The position numbers and the translations under genes were made by a program. A stretch of DNA of 43,246 nt from Thorsellia anophelis DSM 18579 (GTDB taxonomy: Bacteria; Pseudomonadota; Gammaproteobacteria; Enterobacterales; Thorselliaceae). Numbering within the stretch: position 1 is the first letter of the stretch; each line of letters opens with the position of its first letter. This document shows, one piece after another, positions 7,017 through 16,836 of this stretch. The stretch is from positions 1-43,246 of the forward strand of contig NZ_FOHV01000004.1 of assembly GCF_900111395.1 (NCBI RefSeq), read 5' to 3'. The notes beneath the pieces were generated by a model. It worked only from the letters and a program-made list of their open reading frames with translations, searched no databases and was not told where the DNA came from.

Positions 7017-8542
7017 ATTTCTTCTTCCATAATTTCTGGCGGTGCCTTCCTTGGCAATTTTATTGTAAAACATGCGCCACCGGTTTTGCTATTAGCTGCT
7101 GTTATAGTTCCTTTGTGGGCTAAAACAATCGCTTTAACAATTGCTAACCCTAAACCAACACCAGTTTGAGCAGATTCAGAGACACCGCGAGTGAACGTTT
7201 CAAAGAGTTTATACTCTTTGCCAACTAAATCTTGAGGTATACCATCGCCATGATCTAATACTTTAATTACCAAGAAAGATGGCAATACCTCAACACTTAT
7301 CTCTATCGGGGGTTTCCCGTATTTAATTGCATTTTCGACTAAATTAACTAATACACGCTCAATAAGCATTGCATCAAATTGAACTAGTGGTAAATCACAA
7401 GGTAACTTGGTAATAAGTTTATCTTTAGGTATATTTTGCTCAACAGATCGTAATGCTGAACCAACTATTTCTTCAATCGATTGCCAATCTGCTGCGATAT
7501 TTACATCACCACTTTGAAGTCTTGCCATTTCAAGAAGATTCATTGCTAATCTATTAATTTGACATGTTTTAGCGACTAGATTATCGATTTGATAGTATAG
7601 TTTTTTATTTTCTTTATATTCATTTTTTAACTGCTCAGCCATAATAGTTAAAGCTGTTAATGGTGTTCTTAAATCATGTGAAATTGCAGACAATAAAGTA
7701 CTTCGCAACTGCTCTGTTTCATATTTGATATATGCTGTTTGTGCTTTACAACTAAAGTGTATTCTCTCTAAAGCAATTGCAAGTTGCCGTGTAATGGTTT
7801 GCAGATGGCGTAACTGCTCAGGAGATGATAATCCTTCTGGATTATCCGCTTTTAGCATTAAAATTCCGCCCAATGATGATGGCGCTTCTAAAGGCATATA
7901 GAGCCATTTCGAATCACTGAAATGGCGCGTATAAATTCCAGAAATCTTCGCATTAAAGAATGTCCAATTTATTGCTTCAATTTCTATATCTGGATGTTGC
8001 AATGCATCTAACTGCAACTCGAATTCATCATTTACAAGTAAAAAAACCACCTCTCCAGAATAAAAATGCCTTATAACTCGTTCTCCAATTGTCTTAACTT
8101 GTTCTCTTGAAACCACTGCTGATAAGTGTTGAGTGAGTTGAAACAAAGATGATGCCCTTTGCTCTCTTTTTTCAGCAAGTGTCGCCGCAAACCTTAATCC
8201 TGCTGTTAATTGTCCTATGAGCAAACCTACCCCAAGCATAATGGCAAAAGTCATCAAATACTGAAGATCTAACACTGAAAAAGTGAAAACTGGTCCAATA
8301 TAGAAAAAATCCATAGCTAAAACATTAATAAATGCAGCTAATGCAGCCGGCCCTCTTCCAGCTTTAACGGCAATAACAACGACACTTAGAAGAAATATCA
8401 TCATGATATTTGCTGTTTCAAAAGAGCTTACTATTTGTTTTGTAATTATTACCGTAAAAAAACAAATAAGTACCGCAAAACAATACCCTTTTAAAGGGGG
8501 TAACCTGCAATTATTTATGTAATTTAAAAAAGATGAATACAT
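7001..8542 (-). CDS. kdpD: KdpD-like sensor histidine kinase lacking the N-terminal sensor/USP half
   Basis: 513 aa; canonical KdpD is near 890 aa. This one starts about where the four membrane helices begin: DUF4118-type segments lie around residues 18-115 (ending MTFAIMLGVGLLIGQLTAG). A GAF-like region spans about 130-260, then HisKA with His289 in ISHDLRTPLTAL, then HATPase_c with the N-box (VLVNLVENAIKYG), DHGDGIP and GVGLGLAIVKAI. The N-terminal KdpD domain (P-loop plus universal-stress-like domain, about 370 residues) is absent, and the 480 bp upstream show no trace of it. Thus the kinase core looks functional but the cytoplasmic input domain is missing. It is encoded directly upstream of, and overlapping, kdpE. 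Confidence 0.9.
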   Translation of the reverse strand: MYSSFLNYINNCRLPPLKGYCFAVLICFFTVIITKQIVSSFETANIMMIFLLSVVVIAVKAGRGPAALAAFINVLAMDFFYIGPVFTFSVLDLQYLMTFAIMLGVGLLIGQLTAGLRFAATLAEKREQRASSLFQLTQHLSAVVSREQVKTIGERVIRHFYSGEVVFLLVNDEFELQLDALQHPDIEIEAINWTFFNAKISGIYTRHFSDSKWLYMPLEAPSSLGGILMLKADNPEGLSSPEQLRHLQTITRQLAIALERIHFSCKAQTAYIKYETEQLRSTLLSAISHDLRTPLTALTIMAEQLKNEYKENKKLYYQIDNLVAKTCQINRLAMNLLEMARLQSGDVNIAADWQSIEEIVGSALRSVEQNIPKDKLITKLPCDLPLVQFDAMLIERVLVNLVENAIKYGKPPIEISVEVLPSFLVIKVLDHGDGIPQDLVGKEYKLFETFTRGVSESAQTGVGLGLAIVKAIVLAHKGTITAANSKTGGACFTIKLPRKAPPEIMEEEICSYQ

Positions 8543-9023
8543 TTTTACTCTATATATACTCTAATTATTCACATCTGATCGCTAAACTTTACTTACCAAC
8601 CCTATGAATAACTATGCTAAAATAATGATTGAAAAAATAACCTTGAGTTTAAATATACTTATGCTCTGACCAGTCACTTGTGATGGTGTTAGATTAACCT
8701 GCTAAAGATAAAAAAAATGTCTAAAATTTCATCAGAAAGGTAAATTTTTCATAAAGAAATAATCAAGAATTAGCAGGATTATCACTCAGCAACATTTTTA
8801 TCACTATTAAGCATTAACTTGATAACTTATTTCCCTATAAATCAAGGTAACTTTTACACTTAATATTTATGCATAAAAATTCAGTAGAAAGCTACTTAAC
8901 TAATATTCTGAATCAATATCAATATACGTATTGATTGCTCGCATAACATAGACTATGCTCTGTTCAAACGATTTTAAATATTTACATTTAAACAACAAGG
9001 CTCTTATAAAACTTACTTGAAAT
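8543..9023. other. 481-bp divergent intergenic region (kdpD / fldB)
   Basis: AT-rich control region between two divergent genes. The one structured element I see is a palindrome upstream of fldB (8918-8935). No ORF, tRNA or riboswitch was recognised. Confidence 0.6.
8918..8935. promoter_or_regulatory. palindrome upstream of fldB, possible operator
   Basis: ATCAATA (8918-8924) and TATTGAT (8929-8935) form exact 7-bp arms around TACG, about 90 bases before the fldB start. Symmetry and position suit a regulator-binding site, but the sequence is AT-rich and I cannot assign a protein. Confidence 0.3.
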
Positions 9024-9605
9024 ATGAAGACATTACTCCCTAATGAAGATTTAAAATTTGCAATTTTTTTTGGTTCAACAACATGCTATACGGAAATTGT
9101 TGCTGAAAAAATTCAAGATAAGCTTATTGAATTAATAAAGACGTCTAGCAGCTCGAGTAGCTTTGCAATTGAGCTCTATAATATTAAAGATACCCCCTTA
9201 TCTCATATCAATGAATTTGATGTACTCATTTTAGGGATATCAACATGGGACTTTGGAGAACTCCAAGAAGATTGGCTGATTCAATGGGATAACATAAAAA
9301 ATTTAAACTTAGATAATAAAACAATTGCACTATTTGGATTAGGTGATCAATTAGGCTATAGTGATTGGTTTTTAGATGCGATGGGTTTATTGTACCAATC
9401 AATCAAAAATGATTCTATTAACTGGTGTGGATTTTGGCCTACAAATGGCTATACATTCACAAGTACTCTACCTACTACGCTAGATGGTAAATATTTTGTT
9501 GGGTTAGCATTAGATGAAGATTCTCAATATGAATTAACAGATAATCGGATTGATTTATGGTGTAAGCAACTTATCAATGAGTGGCAAACCTTAAATATAA
9601 TTTAG
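9024..9605 (+). CDS. fldB: flavodoxin 2 (FldB type)
   Basis: 193 aa. A small FMN-binding electron carrier. The phosphate-binding loop is FFGSTTCYTE, the FldB variant of the flavodoxin T/S-rich loop with Cys at the place where FldA has Gly. The flavin-contact loops are LILGISTWDFGELQEDW and FGLGDQLGYSDWFLDAMG. The C-terminal half (YTFTSTLP, FVGLALDE, DNRIDLWCKQL) parallels E. coli FldB closely, so FldB rather than FldA is chosen. The protein is about 20 residues longer than E. coli FldB, mainly in a Ser-rich stretch near residues 34-40. It is monocistronic by spacing. In E. coli fldB belongs to the SoxRS regulon; no soxbox was identified here. Confidence 0.93.
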   Translation: MKTLLPNEDLKFAIFFGSTTCYTEIVAEKIQDKLIELIKTSSSSSSFAIELYNIKDTPLSHINEFDVLILGISTWDFGELQEDWLIQWDNIKNLNLDNKTIALFGLGDQLGYSDWFLDAMGLLYQSIKNDSINWCGFWPTNGYTFTSTLPTTLDGKYFVGLALDEDSQYELTDNRIDLWCKQLINEWQTLNII

Positions 9606-9742
9606 CCTATAGCAGGTCAATTGCAACACAAGTAATTTTTAAGTAACTTTTTTCTTTAGCATCCCGTTAAACCATGATATTAAGATATTTAATATTAATA
9701 ACTTAACGTTAAATTAATATGACTATTTGTATAGGAGATTTT

Positions 9743-10651
9743 ATGAAAATCAATAAACTAAAAAAAAGCGTGATTGCCGCTATTTTTATGAGTATCAGCA
9801 CAGCAACACTCGCAAATAATGCACTCGTGCTACAAACTGATTTTGGATTAAAAGACGGGGCTGTATCTGCAATGAAAGGTGTTGCATTTGGTGTTTCACC
9901 AACATTACCTATTTATGATCTCACGCATGAAGTACCAGCATATAATATCTGGGAAGGCGCGTACAGATTGTATCAAACCATTGAATATTGGCCTGAAGGG
10001 ACCGTGTTTGTCAGTGTTGTCGATCCTGGTGTTGGAACTGATAGACATTCAGTTGTACTTAAAACTAAAACCGGTCATTTTATTGTGTCTCCTGATAACG
10101 GTACCTTAACACTAGTTGCTGAACATTTTGGTATCGAAGCGATTAGACAAATTGATGAAACAAAAAATAGACTTAAAGGTTCTGAAAAATCTTATACGTT
10201 CCATGGTAGAGATGTCTATTCTTACACAGGTGCAAGATTAGCTTCAGGTGCGATAACATTTGAAGAGGTAGGCCCAATCTTGCCAAATCAAGTAGTTTCA
10301 ATTGAGTATCAAAAAGCAACTGAAGATTCTGGTAATGTAAAAGGGACAATTCCAATTTTAGACATCCAATACGGTAATATATGGAGTAATATTGATGAAT
10401 CTTTCCTAACTAAGATCGGGGTCAACTATGGTGACAATGTATGTTTTACAATTAATCAAGGCGAGACTCAAAAATATGATGGGAAAGCCCCTTATGTAAC
10501 AAGTTTCGGCGAAGTACCTGAAGGTTCACCACTTATTTATTTAAATAGCTTATTACAAGTATCAATTGCTCTCAACATGGATAGTTTTGCTGAAAAACAT
10601 GGAATTGGATCTGGTGCAGATTGGCATATTAACTTGAAAAAATGTGACTGA
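9743..10651 (+). CDS. exported DUF62-family SAM hydroxide adenosyltransferase homologue
   Basis: 302 aa from ATG 9743, with AGGAGA at 9733-9738. An upstream ATG at 9719 has no such site. Residues 1-25 form a typical signal peptide (basic MKINKLKKS, hydrophobic core, ...STATLAN), so the protein should be secreted to the periplasm. The mature part is a DUF62/SAM-hydroxide adenosyltransferase: QTDFG..DG near 31-39, VVDPGVG with Asp94, Arg101, SPDNGTL with Asn119, and FHGRDV with His154. Asp94-Arg101-His154 correspond to the Asp/Arg/His set used by characterised family members to turn SAM plus hydroxide into adenosine and methionine. A C-terminal beta-barrel domain (LDIQYGNIWSNID) follows. An exported copy is odd because SAM is cytoplasmic. 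Confidence 0.88.
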   Translation: MKINKLKKSVIAAIFMSISTATLANNALVLQTDFGLKDGAVSAMKGVAFGVSPTLPIYDLTHEVPAYNIWEGAYRLYQTIEYWPEGTVFVSVVDPGVGTDRHSVVLKTKTGHFIVSPDNGTLTLVAEHFGIEAIRQIDETKNRLKGSEKSYTFHGRDVYSYTGARLASGAITFEEVGPILPNQVVSIEYQKATEDSGNVKGTIPILDIQYGNIWSNIDESFLTKIGVNYGDNVCFTINQGETQKYDGKAPYVTSFGEVPEGSPLIYLNSLLQVSIALNMDSFAEKHGIGSGADWHINLKKCD

Positions 10652-11101
10652 GATATGATTATCAAATAAATATTTTGATATGATGAAATTTCCCCTCCCT
10701 ATAAGGAAGGCGCTCTATTGCGGTTAGTTTATTATCAACTCGCCATTGTGAGTTCTTACTGCTGACTCCAGCTGTTAATAAATTACAACATTCGCATTAA
10801 ATGAGTATGCTTTGAACGATTTTCTTTCTATATAGAGAATCAATAACATATTCGATTGGTATTTTTAGGTGGTGCATCAATTAAATATAGACTTTACCAA
10901 GCTAATTTATAGGCAAATTGCTTTTTTGGATGCAACACTCTTAAAATTTCAATACCATCATCAAATTATATAGAACAACAAAGAAAACATTAACAATTAT
11001 ATCGTTAAGCCTCTATCTCCCGCAAAGAAAGATGGGATTTCACAGCAAACAGGATAAAAAGGCCGCGACTGCCGCCTTTTGTATCTTTGTATAGCACAAA
11101 A
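10652..11101. other. 450-bp intergenic region with convergent gene ends
   Basis: Lies between the ends of the DUF62 gene (plus) and topA (minus). It contains the topA terminator (11056-11080). An imperfect inverted repeat CCTCCCTATAAGGAAGG lies just behind the DUF62 gene. No coding capacity was recognised. Confidence 0.6.
11056..11080 (-). terminator. rho-independent terminator of topA
   Basis: AAAAGGCCGC (11057-11066) and GCCGCCTTTT (11071-11080) form a 10-bp stem with one mismatch and a 4-base loop. On the minus strand it ends in a T-run, 20 bases after the topA stop. It could also stop plus-strand transcripts. Confidence 0.75.
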
Positions 11102-13723
11102 TTAATCTTTTGGATTAATCCATTTTCCATCGACATAATAACGTGACCAGCTTGTCGGCTTTCCATCTTTTTCTGAGGATACATATTGTTGCTTGGTTTT
11201 TCGACTATACCGGACAAATGTACGATTTCCCTCATCATCAGTCAAAGGAGCAGTAGAAAGATAATGCAATTTATCAGGTAATCTATCCTCAAATCTTTTT
11301 AATTCATCCACATAAGGTGCTCGTGTTTCCCTAGATTTAGGGAAATTATGCGCAGCTAAAAAGACCCCTGCAGCCCCATCTCTTAAAACAAAATAAGCAT
11401 CAGATTTTTCACATTCTAATTCAGGCAATGGGATAGGATCTTCTTTTGGTGGTGCAACTTCACCATTACGCAGTATTTTTCTCGTGTTTTTACAATCGTC
11501 GTTTGTACATCCCATATATTTACCAAATCGACCTGATTTTAAATGCATTTCACTGCTACACTTTTCACATTCAACAATTGGCCCCTCATACCCCTTTATC
11601 CTAAACTCACCAATTTCTAATTCATAGCCTTCACAGTTAGGGTTATTACCACATACATGAAGTTTTCTTTTAGGATCGATAAGGTAACTATCCATTGCAG
11701 TTGAGCATTTTGGACATCTTTTCCTAGCGAGTAATGCCTTAGTTTCAGCATCTTCGCCTTCAAGTATGTTCAATACTTCAACTTCCGGGATTAGGTTTAT
11801 TGTCGATTTACAACGTTCTTTTGGTGTTAGTGAATAACCTGAGCATCCTAAGAAAACCCCCGTACTACCAGTACGAATTCCCATTTTTCTGTTACATAGT
11901 GGGCAATCAATAGCAGTTAAAACAACGCTATTAGGAAGCATGCCGCCTTCTTCCACATCTTTTTCAGCAGTTTCTAATTGTTTGGTAAAATCCGCAAAGA
12001 AAATATCCAATATTTTTTTCCAATTAGCTTCATCTTTAGCTATTTTATCAAGATTATTTTCCATATTTGCTGTAAAATCATAGCTCATTAGGTCCTTAAA
12101 ACTAGACTCTAATCTATCAACAACAATTTCCCCCATCTTTTCAGCATAAAACCGCCTATTTTCAACTCTAACGTATCCCCTATCTTGAATAGTAGATATA
12201 ATTGAAGCGTAAGTAGAAGGCCTGCCTATACCTCTTTTTTCTAATTCTTTTACTAATGAGGCTTCACTAAATCTTGCTGGTGGTTTTGTAAAATGCTGTT
12301 CTGGGAAAATTTCACCTAGTGGTAATTCATCACCTACATTGACAAGCGGTAAAGTTTTATCTTCTTCATTTTTACGAATAGCATTTAAAACTTTTGTCCA
12401 ACCATCAAATTTTAATGTGCGGCCTTTTGCTTTAAGGATATACTCTCCAGCAGAGATGCTTATTAAGGTAGAATCATATTTAGCTGGTGTCATTTGACAT
12501 GCTAAAAATTGACTCCAAATCAATTGATAAAGCCTTTTTGCATCAGGTTCCATATCATTCAACATTTCAGATAAAACGTTGACATCAGATGGCCTAATTG
12601 CTTCATGTGCCTCTTGAGAGTTATCTTTATTACTATAATGGTTTGGAGAGCTTGGTAAATAGGCATCGCCATAATATTTTAAAATGTAATCTCGCGCCAT
12701 AACAAGTGCGTCAGCACTTAAATTAGTTGAGTCTGTACGCATATATGTAATATGACCAGCTTCATATAATCTTTGAGCCAGCATCATCGTTTTTTTGACG
12801 CCAAAACTTAAGCGTGTGCTTGCTGCTTGTTGCAAAGTAGAGGTAATAAATGGTGCGCTCGGTTTACTTTGAGTGGGTTTTGCCTCTCTTTCAGAAACAA
12901 CAAATTTAGCACTTTCAAGCTCTGATACTGCTATCATAGCTTCTTGACTACTCACAGGCCTAAAAGCGCTACCATTTTTAGTATGCACTTCAACTTTTAG
13001 AACTTGCTGCTCTTTGCTTTTAGTCAATACATCAACATGTATACGCCAAAACTCCTCTGGTATGAATGCTTTAATCTCATGTTCACGCTCAACAATTAAT
13101 CTCACTGCAACTGATTGAACTCTACCTGCAGATAATCCTCTTGCTACTTTTTTCCAAAGCAGAGGGGAAACCATATACCCAACAACTCTATCCATAAATC
13201 GTCTAGCTTGTTGAGCATTGACTCTTTGTAAATTAACTTCACTAGGATTGTCAAATGCTTGTTTAATCGCATTTTCAGTAATTTCATTAAATACAACTCG
13301 ACTAAATCTTGAAGAATCTCCTCCAATTATTTCCTGCAAATGCCACGCTATAGCTTCTCCTTCCCTATCAAGATCCGTTGCCAGAAAAACATGATCTGCA
13401 TTTTTTGCTAGTGCTTGTAACTCGCTAACAACTTTTTCTTTTCCTGGTAAAATTTGATAATTTGCCCGCCAATCATTATAAGGATCAACTCCCATCCTTC
13501 TTACCAAAGCATCTTTTGGATCAGCTTTAAGCCTTTTAGTAGCTTTTATTTCACCTGTTTTTTTTCCATTTTTAGCAGGTTCTGCCTTAGTAGATAAGGT
13601 GCTGCTAGTAGGTAAATCACGTATATGACCGACGCTAGATTTAACAACGAAATCTTTTCCAAGATATTTATTGATTGTTTTGGCTTTTGCCGGGGATTCT
13701 ACTATAACAAGGGACTTACCCAT
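11102..13723 (-). CDS. topA: DNA topoisomerase I (omega protein)
   Basis: 873 aa from ATG 13723; AGGTGAG seven bases upstream decides this start over a GTG at 13732. The type IA enzyme relaxes negative supercoils. The Toprim domain is at the N-terminus ([18 protein letters not shown], then [15 protein letters not shown] with the acidic metal-binding residues). The body has [27 protein letters not shown] and the active-site Tyr in YMRTDSTN near residue 325. C-terminal zinc modules ([27 protein letters not shown] with paired downstream cysteines) and the final ribbon domain ([19 protein letters not shown]) match E. coli TopA end to end. A Lys/Ala-rich insert near 45-75 is the only divergent part. 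Confidence 0.98.
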   Translation of the reverse strand: MGKSLVIVESPAKAKTINKYLGKDFVVKSSVGHIRDLPTSSTLSTKAEPAKNGKKTGEIKATKRLKADPKDALVRRMGVDPYNDWRANYQILPGKEKVVSELQALAKNADHVFLATDLDREGEAIAWHLQEIIGGDSSRFSRVVFNEITENAIKQAFDNPSEVNLQRVNAQQARRFMDRVVGYMVSPLLWKKVARGLSAGRVQSVAVRLIVEREHEIKAFIPEEFWRIHVDVLTKSKEQQVLKVEVHTKNGSAFRPVSSQEAMIAVSELESAKFVVSEREAKPTQSKPSAPFITSTLQQAASTRLSFGVKKTMMLAQRLYEAGHITYMRTDSTNLSADALVMARDYILKYYGDAYLPSSPNHYSNKDNSQEAHEAIRPSDVNVLSEMLNDMEPDAKRLYQLIWSQFLACQMTPAKYDSTLISISAGEYILKAKGRTLKFDGWTKVLNAIRKNEEDKTLPLVNVGDELPLGEIFPEQHFTKPPARFSEASLVKELEKRGIGRPSTYASIISTIQDRGYVRVENRRFYAEKMGEIVVDRLESSFKDLMSYDFTANMENNLDKIAKDEANWKKILDIFFADFTKQLETAEKDVEEGGMLPNSVVLTAIDCPLCNRKMGIRTGSTGVFLGCSGYSLTPKERCKSTINLIPEVEVLNILEGEDAETKALLARKRCPKCSTAMDSYLIDPKRKLHVCGNNPNCEGYELEIGEFRIKGYEGPIVECEKCSSEMHLKSGRFGKYMGCTNDDCKNTRKILRNGEVAPPKEDPIPLPELECEKSDAYFVLRDGAAGVFLAAHNFPKSRETRAPYVDELKRFEDRLPDKLHYLSTAPLTDDEGNRTFVRYSRKTKQQYVSSEKDGKPTSWSRYYVDGKWINPKD

Positions 13724-14527
13724 AATACTCACCTAATAAAATGATTGACATTCAATCTATAAATTTATTTTCATTCAGAAAAGGGTTCAGAATCTTTACC
13801 AAGGACAACAATGACTATATAAGGCCATATTGAGATTTTTCAATCGATATTTTTCACTAATCACATTATCATTAAGTTACATTTTTTTCTGTATAAATTT
13901 GAATTTAGTGTTATTTTGACTCATATAATTTGATTCAAATTTTATGCTCATTTTAAAACATAACACAAAACTCGTTTAAAAAACAATTTTAATTGTGCTA
14001 TAAGAAGAAATTTTAGATAAACAGGGATATCATATGCATGTTTCAATATCTGCATTTACTTAATAAAACTCACATAAACACTGGCCATACGAGCATGAAT
14101 CATTTACCTTTTTTTACAATAGCATGAATTTAATTGTTTCAGTTCAAAATTTAAGTATAATAAAGCACGTAATGATAAAGTGGCATTGAATTTCTTTATA
14201 GCCTGATAAAATTATTGCTTATAGTTTTGTAAAGTCTAATATTAATTTTGTCCTGTAACTTTTATCATGATTTCACATTGAAACAAGTTGAAGATATGCA
14301 TTTATCCAACGACAGTATTTTTTGATTGGATATTCAATAAGATTAAGTAAACTTATGATTTTATTTAAAAGATCATGACATTTACCTCTAGTTCTTGAAC
14401 AACAAAAATTCATTAAGCATTTAATCTTTAACTATTTTAATATCCTGTCTTACCTTGGTTTAAAGTACTAACGCGTTATTAACTCTGATAGAATGAACTC
14501 ATGACCGAACTCTAAAATCTGACTAAT
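13724..14527. other. 804-bp divergent intergenic region upstream of topA and the ydgA-like gene
   Basis: Unusually long for this gene-dense stretch. No ORF above about 20 codons with a ribosome-binding site was found. A candidate plus-strand promoter lies at 14134-14161, about 370 bases ahead of the next gene. This leaves room for a long leader or a small RNA, but no conserved structure is visible to me. Confidence 0.5.
14134..14161 (+). promoter_or_regulatory. candidate promoter (TTGTTT-16-TATAAT)
   Basis: TTGTTT at 14134-14139 and a perfect TATAAT at 14156-14161, spacer 16 bp. It lies in the topA/ydgA-like intergenic region and points toward the ydgA-like gene. Such boxes arise by chance in AT-rich DNA. 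Confidence 0.3.
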
Positions 14528-16138
14528 ATGAAAAAAATATTTTTTACACTTCTTTTTTTAATTGTGCTAATTTCAGCCTATCTAGGTTTTAGCTTCTACT
14601 CAAGTGTTATAGCTAAACAAAAATTACTCACGCTAATCGAGCAGGTAAATGTAGACTTAAGTGAGAATAAACATATTCCTCCAAATTTAAGCATAAGCCT
14701 TAATCATCGAGAATTAGAAAATAATTTACTCAGTAGTCAGCATAGAATTATAGTCAGCATTGTACCAAAATCCGAATTAAACCTACCTTCAAATCAACAA
14801 AATTTAAAACGTTACAATCTTGATTTAACTATTGAAAGTGGTCCTTTCCCCACTTCCAACCTAGTCCAATTTGATTTCACACCTTTATTATCTAAATATA
14901 CACTTGAAATACCTCCGTCGGTATTTGATAGGGCATTTCTTAATAGACCAGCTGATATCGCAAGAACAGATCCTATTGCAGTAATGACATTTAGCAGTTC
15001 TTTTAATAGAAATATTTCTGTTTCAGGTAATTTTTTGCCCTTTGAGTATAGTCAACCTAAGATGCCTATCAAATTCAATGGAGGAAATGTAAATTTCTCC
15101 ATATCAGCTCATGATATCATCTCTAATTTAACCATGAACTTAGAAGATGTAGACATTAAATTAAATTCACCGTGGATTCCAAGCGGTCACATAATTGATG
15201 CAATTGTAAGTCAATCAAATATTTCTCCTAGGCATCATTTTAAATTTAGTTCATTTTCTTTTAAATATCTTGCTAATCCAGCTCACAATGATTTTAACTT
15301 AGGTGATAAAGAGCTGAATATTACTAATTTTAAATTCAATATTTCTAAATACCCCATTTTAGGCATGGATAATTTTGAACTGAAACAAAATGAAATACAA
15401 CGTGAAAATATTACTGAAATAGAAAATGCTCTTCTTCTTGATAATCTTATTATTTATGGCTTAAATTTTGGTAGTGGTGATTTAACTTTCATTTCATTAC
15501 ATCGTAGTTTCCAAGATGCAATTAATTTTTATACTAACGCATTTAATTTTATTGTCTCTGAGGAGTCTAATAGAACCACAATAAATCCTGATCCTTCAAT
15601 AGACTCATTTTTAGCATCTCTAGAATCAATTTTTAGATCTCTTGAAGATAACCCTGGGTACCAAATTTCTCCGCTTAACTGGAGAAATAGTCAAGGTGAA
15701 ATAACGATTAACTCAGAAGTCCTTTTCGCAAGTAATCTTAGTTATAATTCGTCTAATAACACCACCTCTCCATATAAAAATATAAATGTATTTCATCTTG
15801 ATATAGCAGCTGCTAAAGGGGTTTTACCCCAACTTATAACACACATTGATCAAATAATGGGCATAGAAGAGTCGGTTGCAATGTCTAAAAATAGTCAATT
15901 GGTAGATAATAATATAGGCCTATTAGTAAATAGTGGTGTTATTATGTTGAATGATAACACTGTTCGCTTTACCTTCTCATATGCGAATAATAGTTATGTA
16001 TTAAACGGCATTCCCTATTCAAGGAATCAAATATTAGAGTTTATTTCATTAGTTTCATTGCGTCAAAGCGGCCTTTTATCTCCCGCTAACCTCATCAAAT
16101 TAAATGGATATATTGCAGAGCAAACTCGGAGTAACTAG
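14528..16138 (+). CDS. YdgA/YihF-like DUF945 protein
   Basis: 536 aa. The N-terminus is a hydrophobic anchor (KKIFFTLLFLIVLISAYLGFSFYSS), so the protein is periplasmic and tethered or secreted. The rest shows the DUF945 pattern: strand-rich, repetitive segments of the AsmA-like kind (LDLTIESGPFP near residues 97-107, GNFLPFEYSQPKMPIKFNGG near 165-185, then long Ser/Asn-rich strands). Length fits E. coli YdgA (about 500 aa) and YihF. The family's molecular role is not established. The stop codon overlaps the start of rsuA by one base (TAGTG), so the two are co-translated. Confidence 0.7.
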   Translation: MKKIFFTLLFLIVLISAYLGFSFYSSVIAKQKLLTLIEQVNVDLSENKHIPPNLSISLNHRELENNLLSSQHRIIVSIVPKSELNLPSNQQNLKRYNLDLTIESGPFPTSNLVQFDFTPLLSKYTLEIPPSVFDRAFLNRPADIARTDPIAVMTFSSSFNRNISVSGNFLPFEYSQPKMPIKFNGGNVNFSISAHDIISNLTMNLEDVDIKLNSPWIPSGHIIDAIVSQSNISPRHHFKFSSFSFKYLANPAHNDFNLGDKELNITNFKFNISKYPILGMDNFELKQNEIQRENITEIENALLLDNLIIYGLNFGSGDLTFISLHRSFQDAINFYTNAFNFIVSEESNRTTINPDPSIDSFLASLESIFRSLEDNPGYQISPLNWRNSQGEITINSEVLFASNLSYNSSNNTTSPYKNINVFHLDIAAAKGVLPQLITHIDQIMGIEESVAMSKNSQLVDNNIGLLVNSGVIMLNDNTVRFTFSYANNSYVLNGIPYSRNQILEFISLVSLRQSGLLSPANLIKLNGYIAEQTRSN

Positions 16139-16836
16139 TGGAAAGAGTAGATAAAATTTTAGCTCAAACGCTAAGTGTCAGCAGAGCTGAAATTCAGAGG
16201 CTAATTAGAGCAAAACGTATTACTATTAATGGTTCTCATATTAAGTCGAGTTCACATAAAATCTCGTTCGATGATGCTGTATGTTTGGATGATTCATTAA
16301 TAAAGCTTTTATGCAATACTCGCTATTTTATGTTAAATAAACCCGTTGGTTTGGTATGCGCTAATAATGATAGTTCTTATCCTTCAGTCACATCATTGCT
16401 TGATGAGCCTAGTGCTTATAGCCTGCATGCGGCTGGTCGTTTAGATGTTGATACAACGGGCTTAGTTTTGCTAACTGATGATGGTCAATGGTCTCACCGT
16501 ATTACCTCGCCTAAAAAGCTGTGTTCTAAGGTATATATTGCTGAAGTTAAAGCGCCTTTAGATGAATCCCTTGTAGCTATTTTCAAAGCCGGAATTATGC
16601 TAAATCAAGAAAAGTTTCCGACAGCACCTGCTGACTTAGAGATTTTAACCCCTTATACAGCAAAACTAACAATTTATGAAGGTAAGTATCACCAAGTTAA
16701 ACGCATGTTTGCGGCTGTTAATAATAGAGTGATTAATTTACAGCGCATTAAGATTGGTAATTTAGCACTGGATGAATCTCTAGGTTTAGGTGAATATAGG
16801 ATGCTAACACAAGATGAAATCGCTCTATTTAATTAA
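16138..16836 (+). CDS. rsuA: 16S rRNA pseudouridine(516) synthase RsuA
   Basis: 232 aa, GTG start at 16138 overlapping the upstream stop by one base. It isomerises U516 of 16S rRNA. An S4-like N-terminal domain (VDKILAQTLSVSRAEIQRLIRAKRI, residues 4-28) is followed by the synthase domain with YFMLNKPVG (63-71) and the catalytic Asp103 in HAAGRLDVDTTGLV. EGKYHQVKRMFAAV is the conserved late motif. It matches E. coli RsuA along its whole length (231 aa). The stop codon abuts that of convergent dinB with no base between. Confidence 0.96.
   Translation: MERVDKILAQTLSVSRAEIQRLIRAKRITINGSHIKSSSHKISFDDAVCLDDSLIKLLCNTRYFMLNKPVGLVCANNDSSYPSVTSLLDEPSAYSLHAAGRLDVDTTGLVLLTDDGQWSHRITSPKKLCSKVYIAEVKAPLDESLVAIFKAGIMLNQEKFPTAPADLEILTPYTAKLTIYEGKYHQVKRMFAAVNNRVINLQRIKIGNLALDESLGLGEYRMLTQDEIALFN

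Noticed and set aside
7017-7073. 19-residue extension of KdpE
   Set aside because: Overlaps the kdpD coding end and precedes the first strand of the receiver domain, which begins at ATG 7016.
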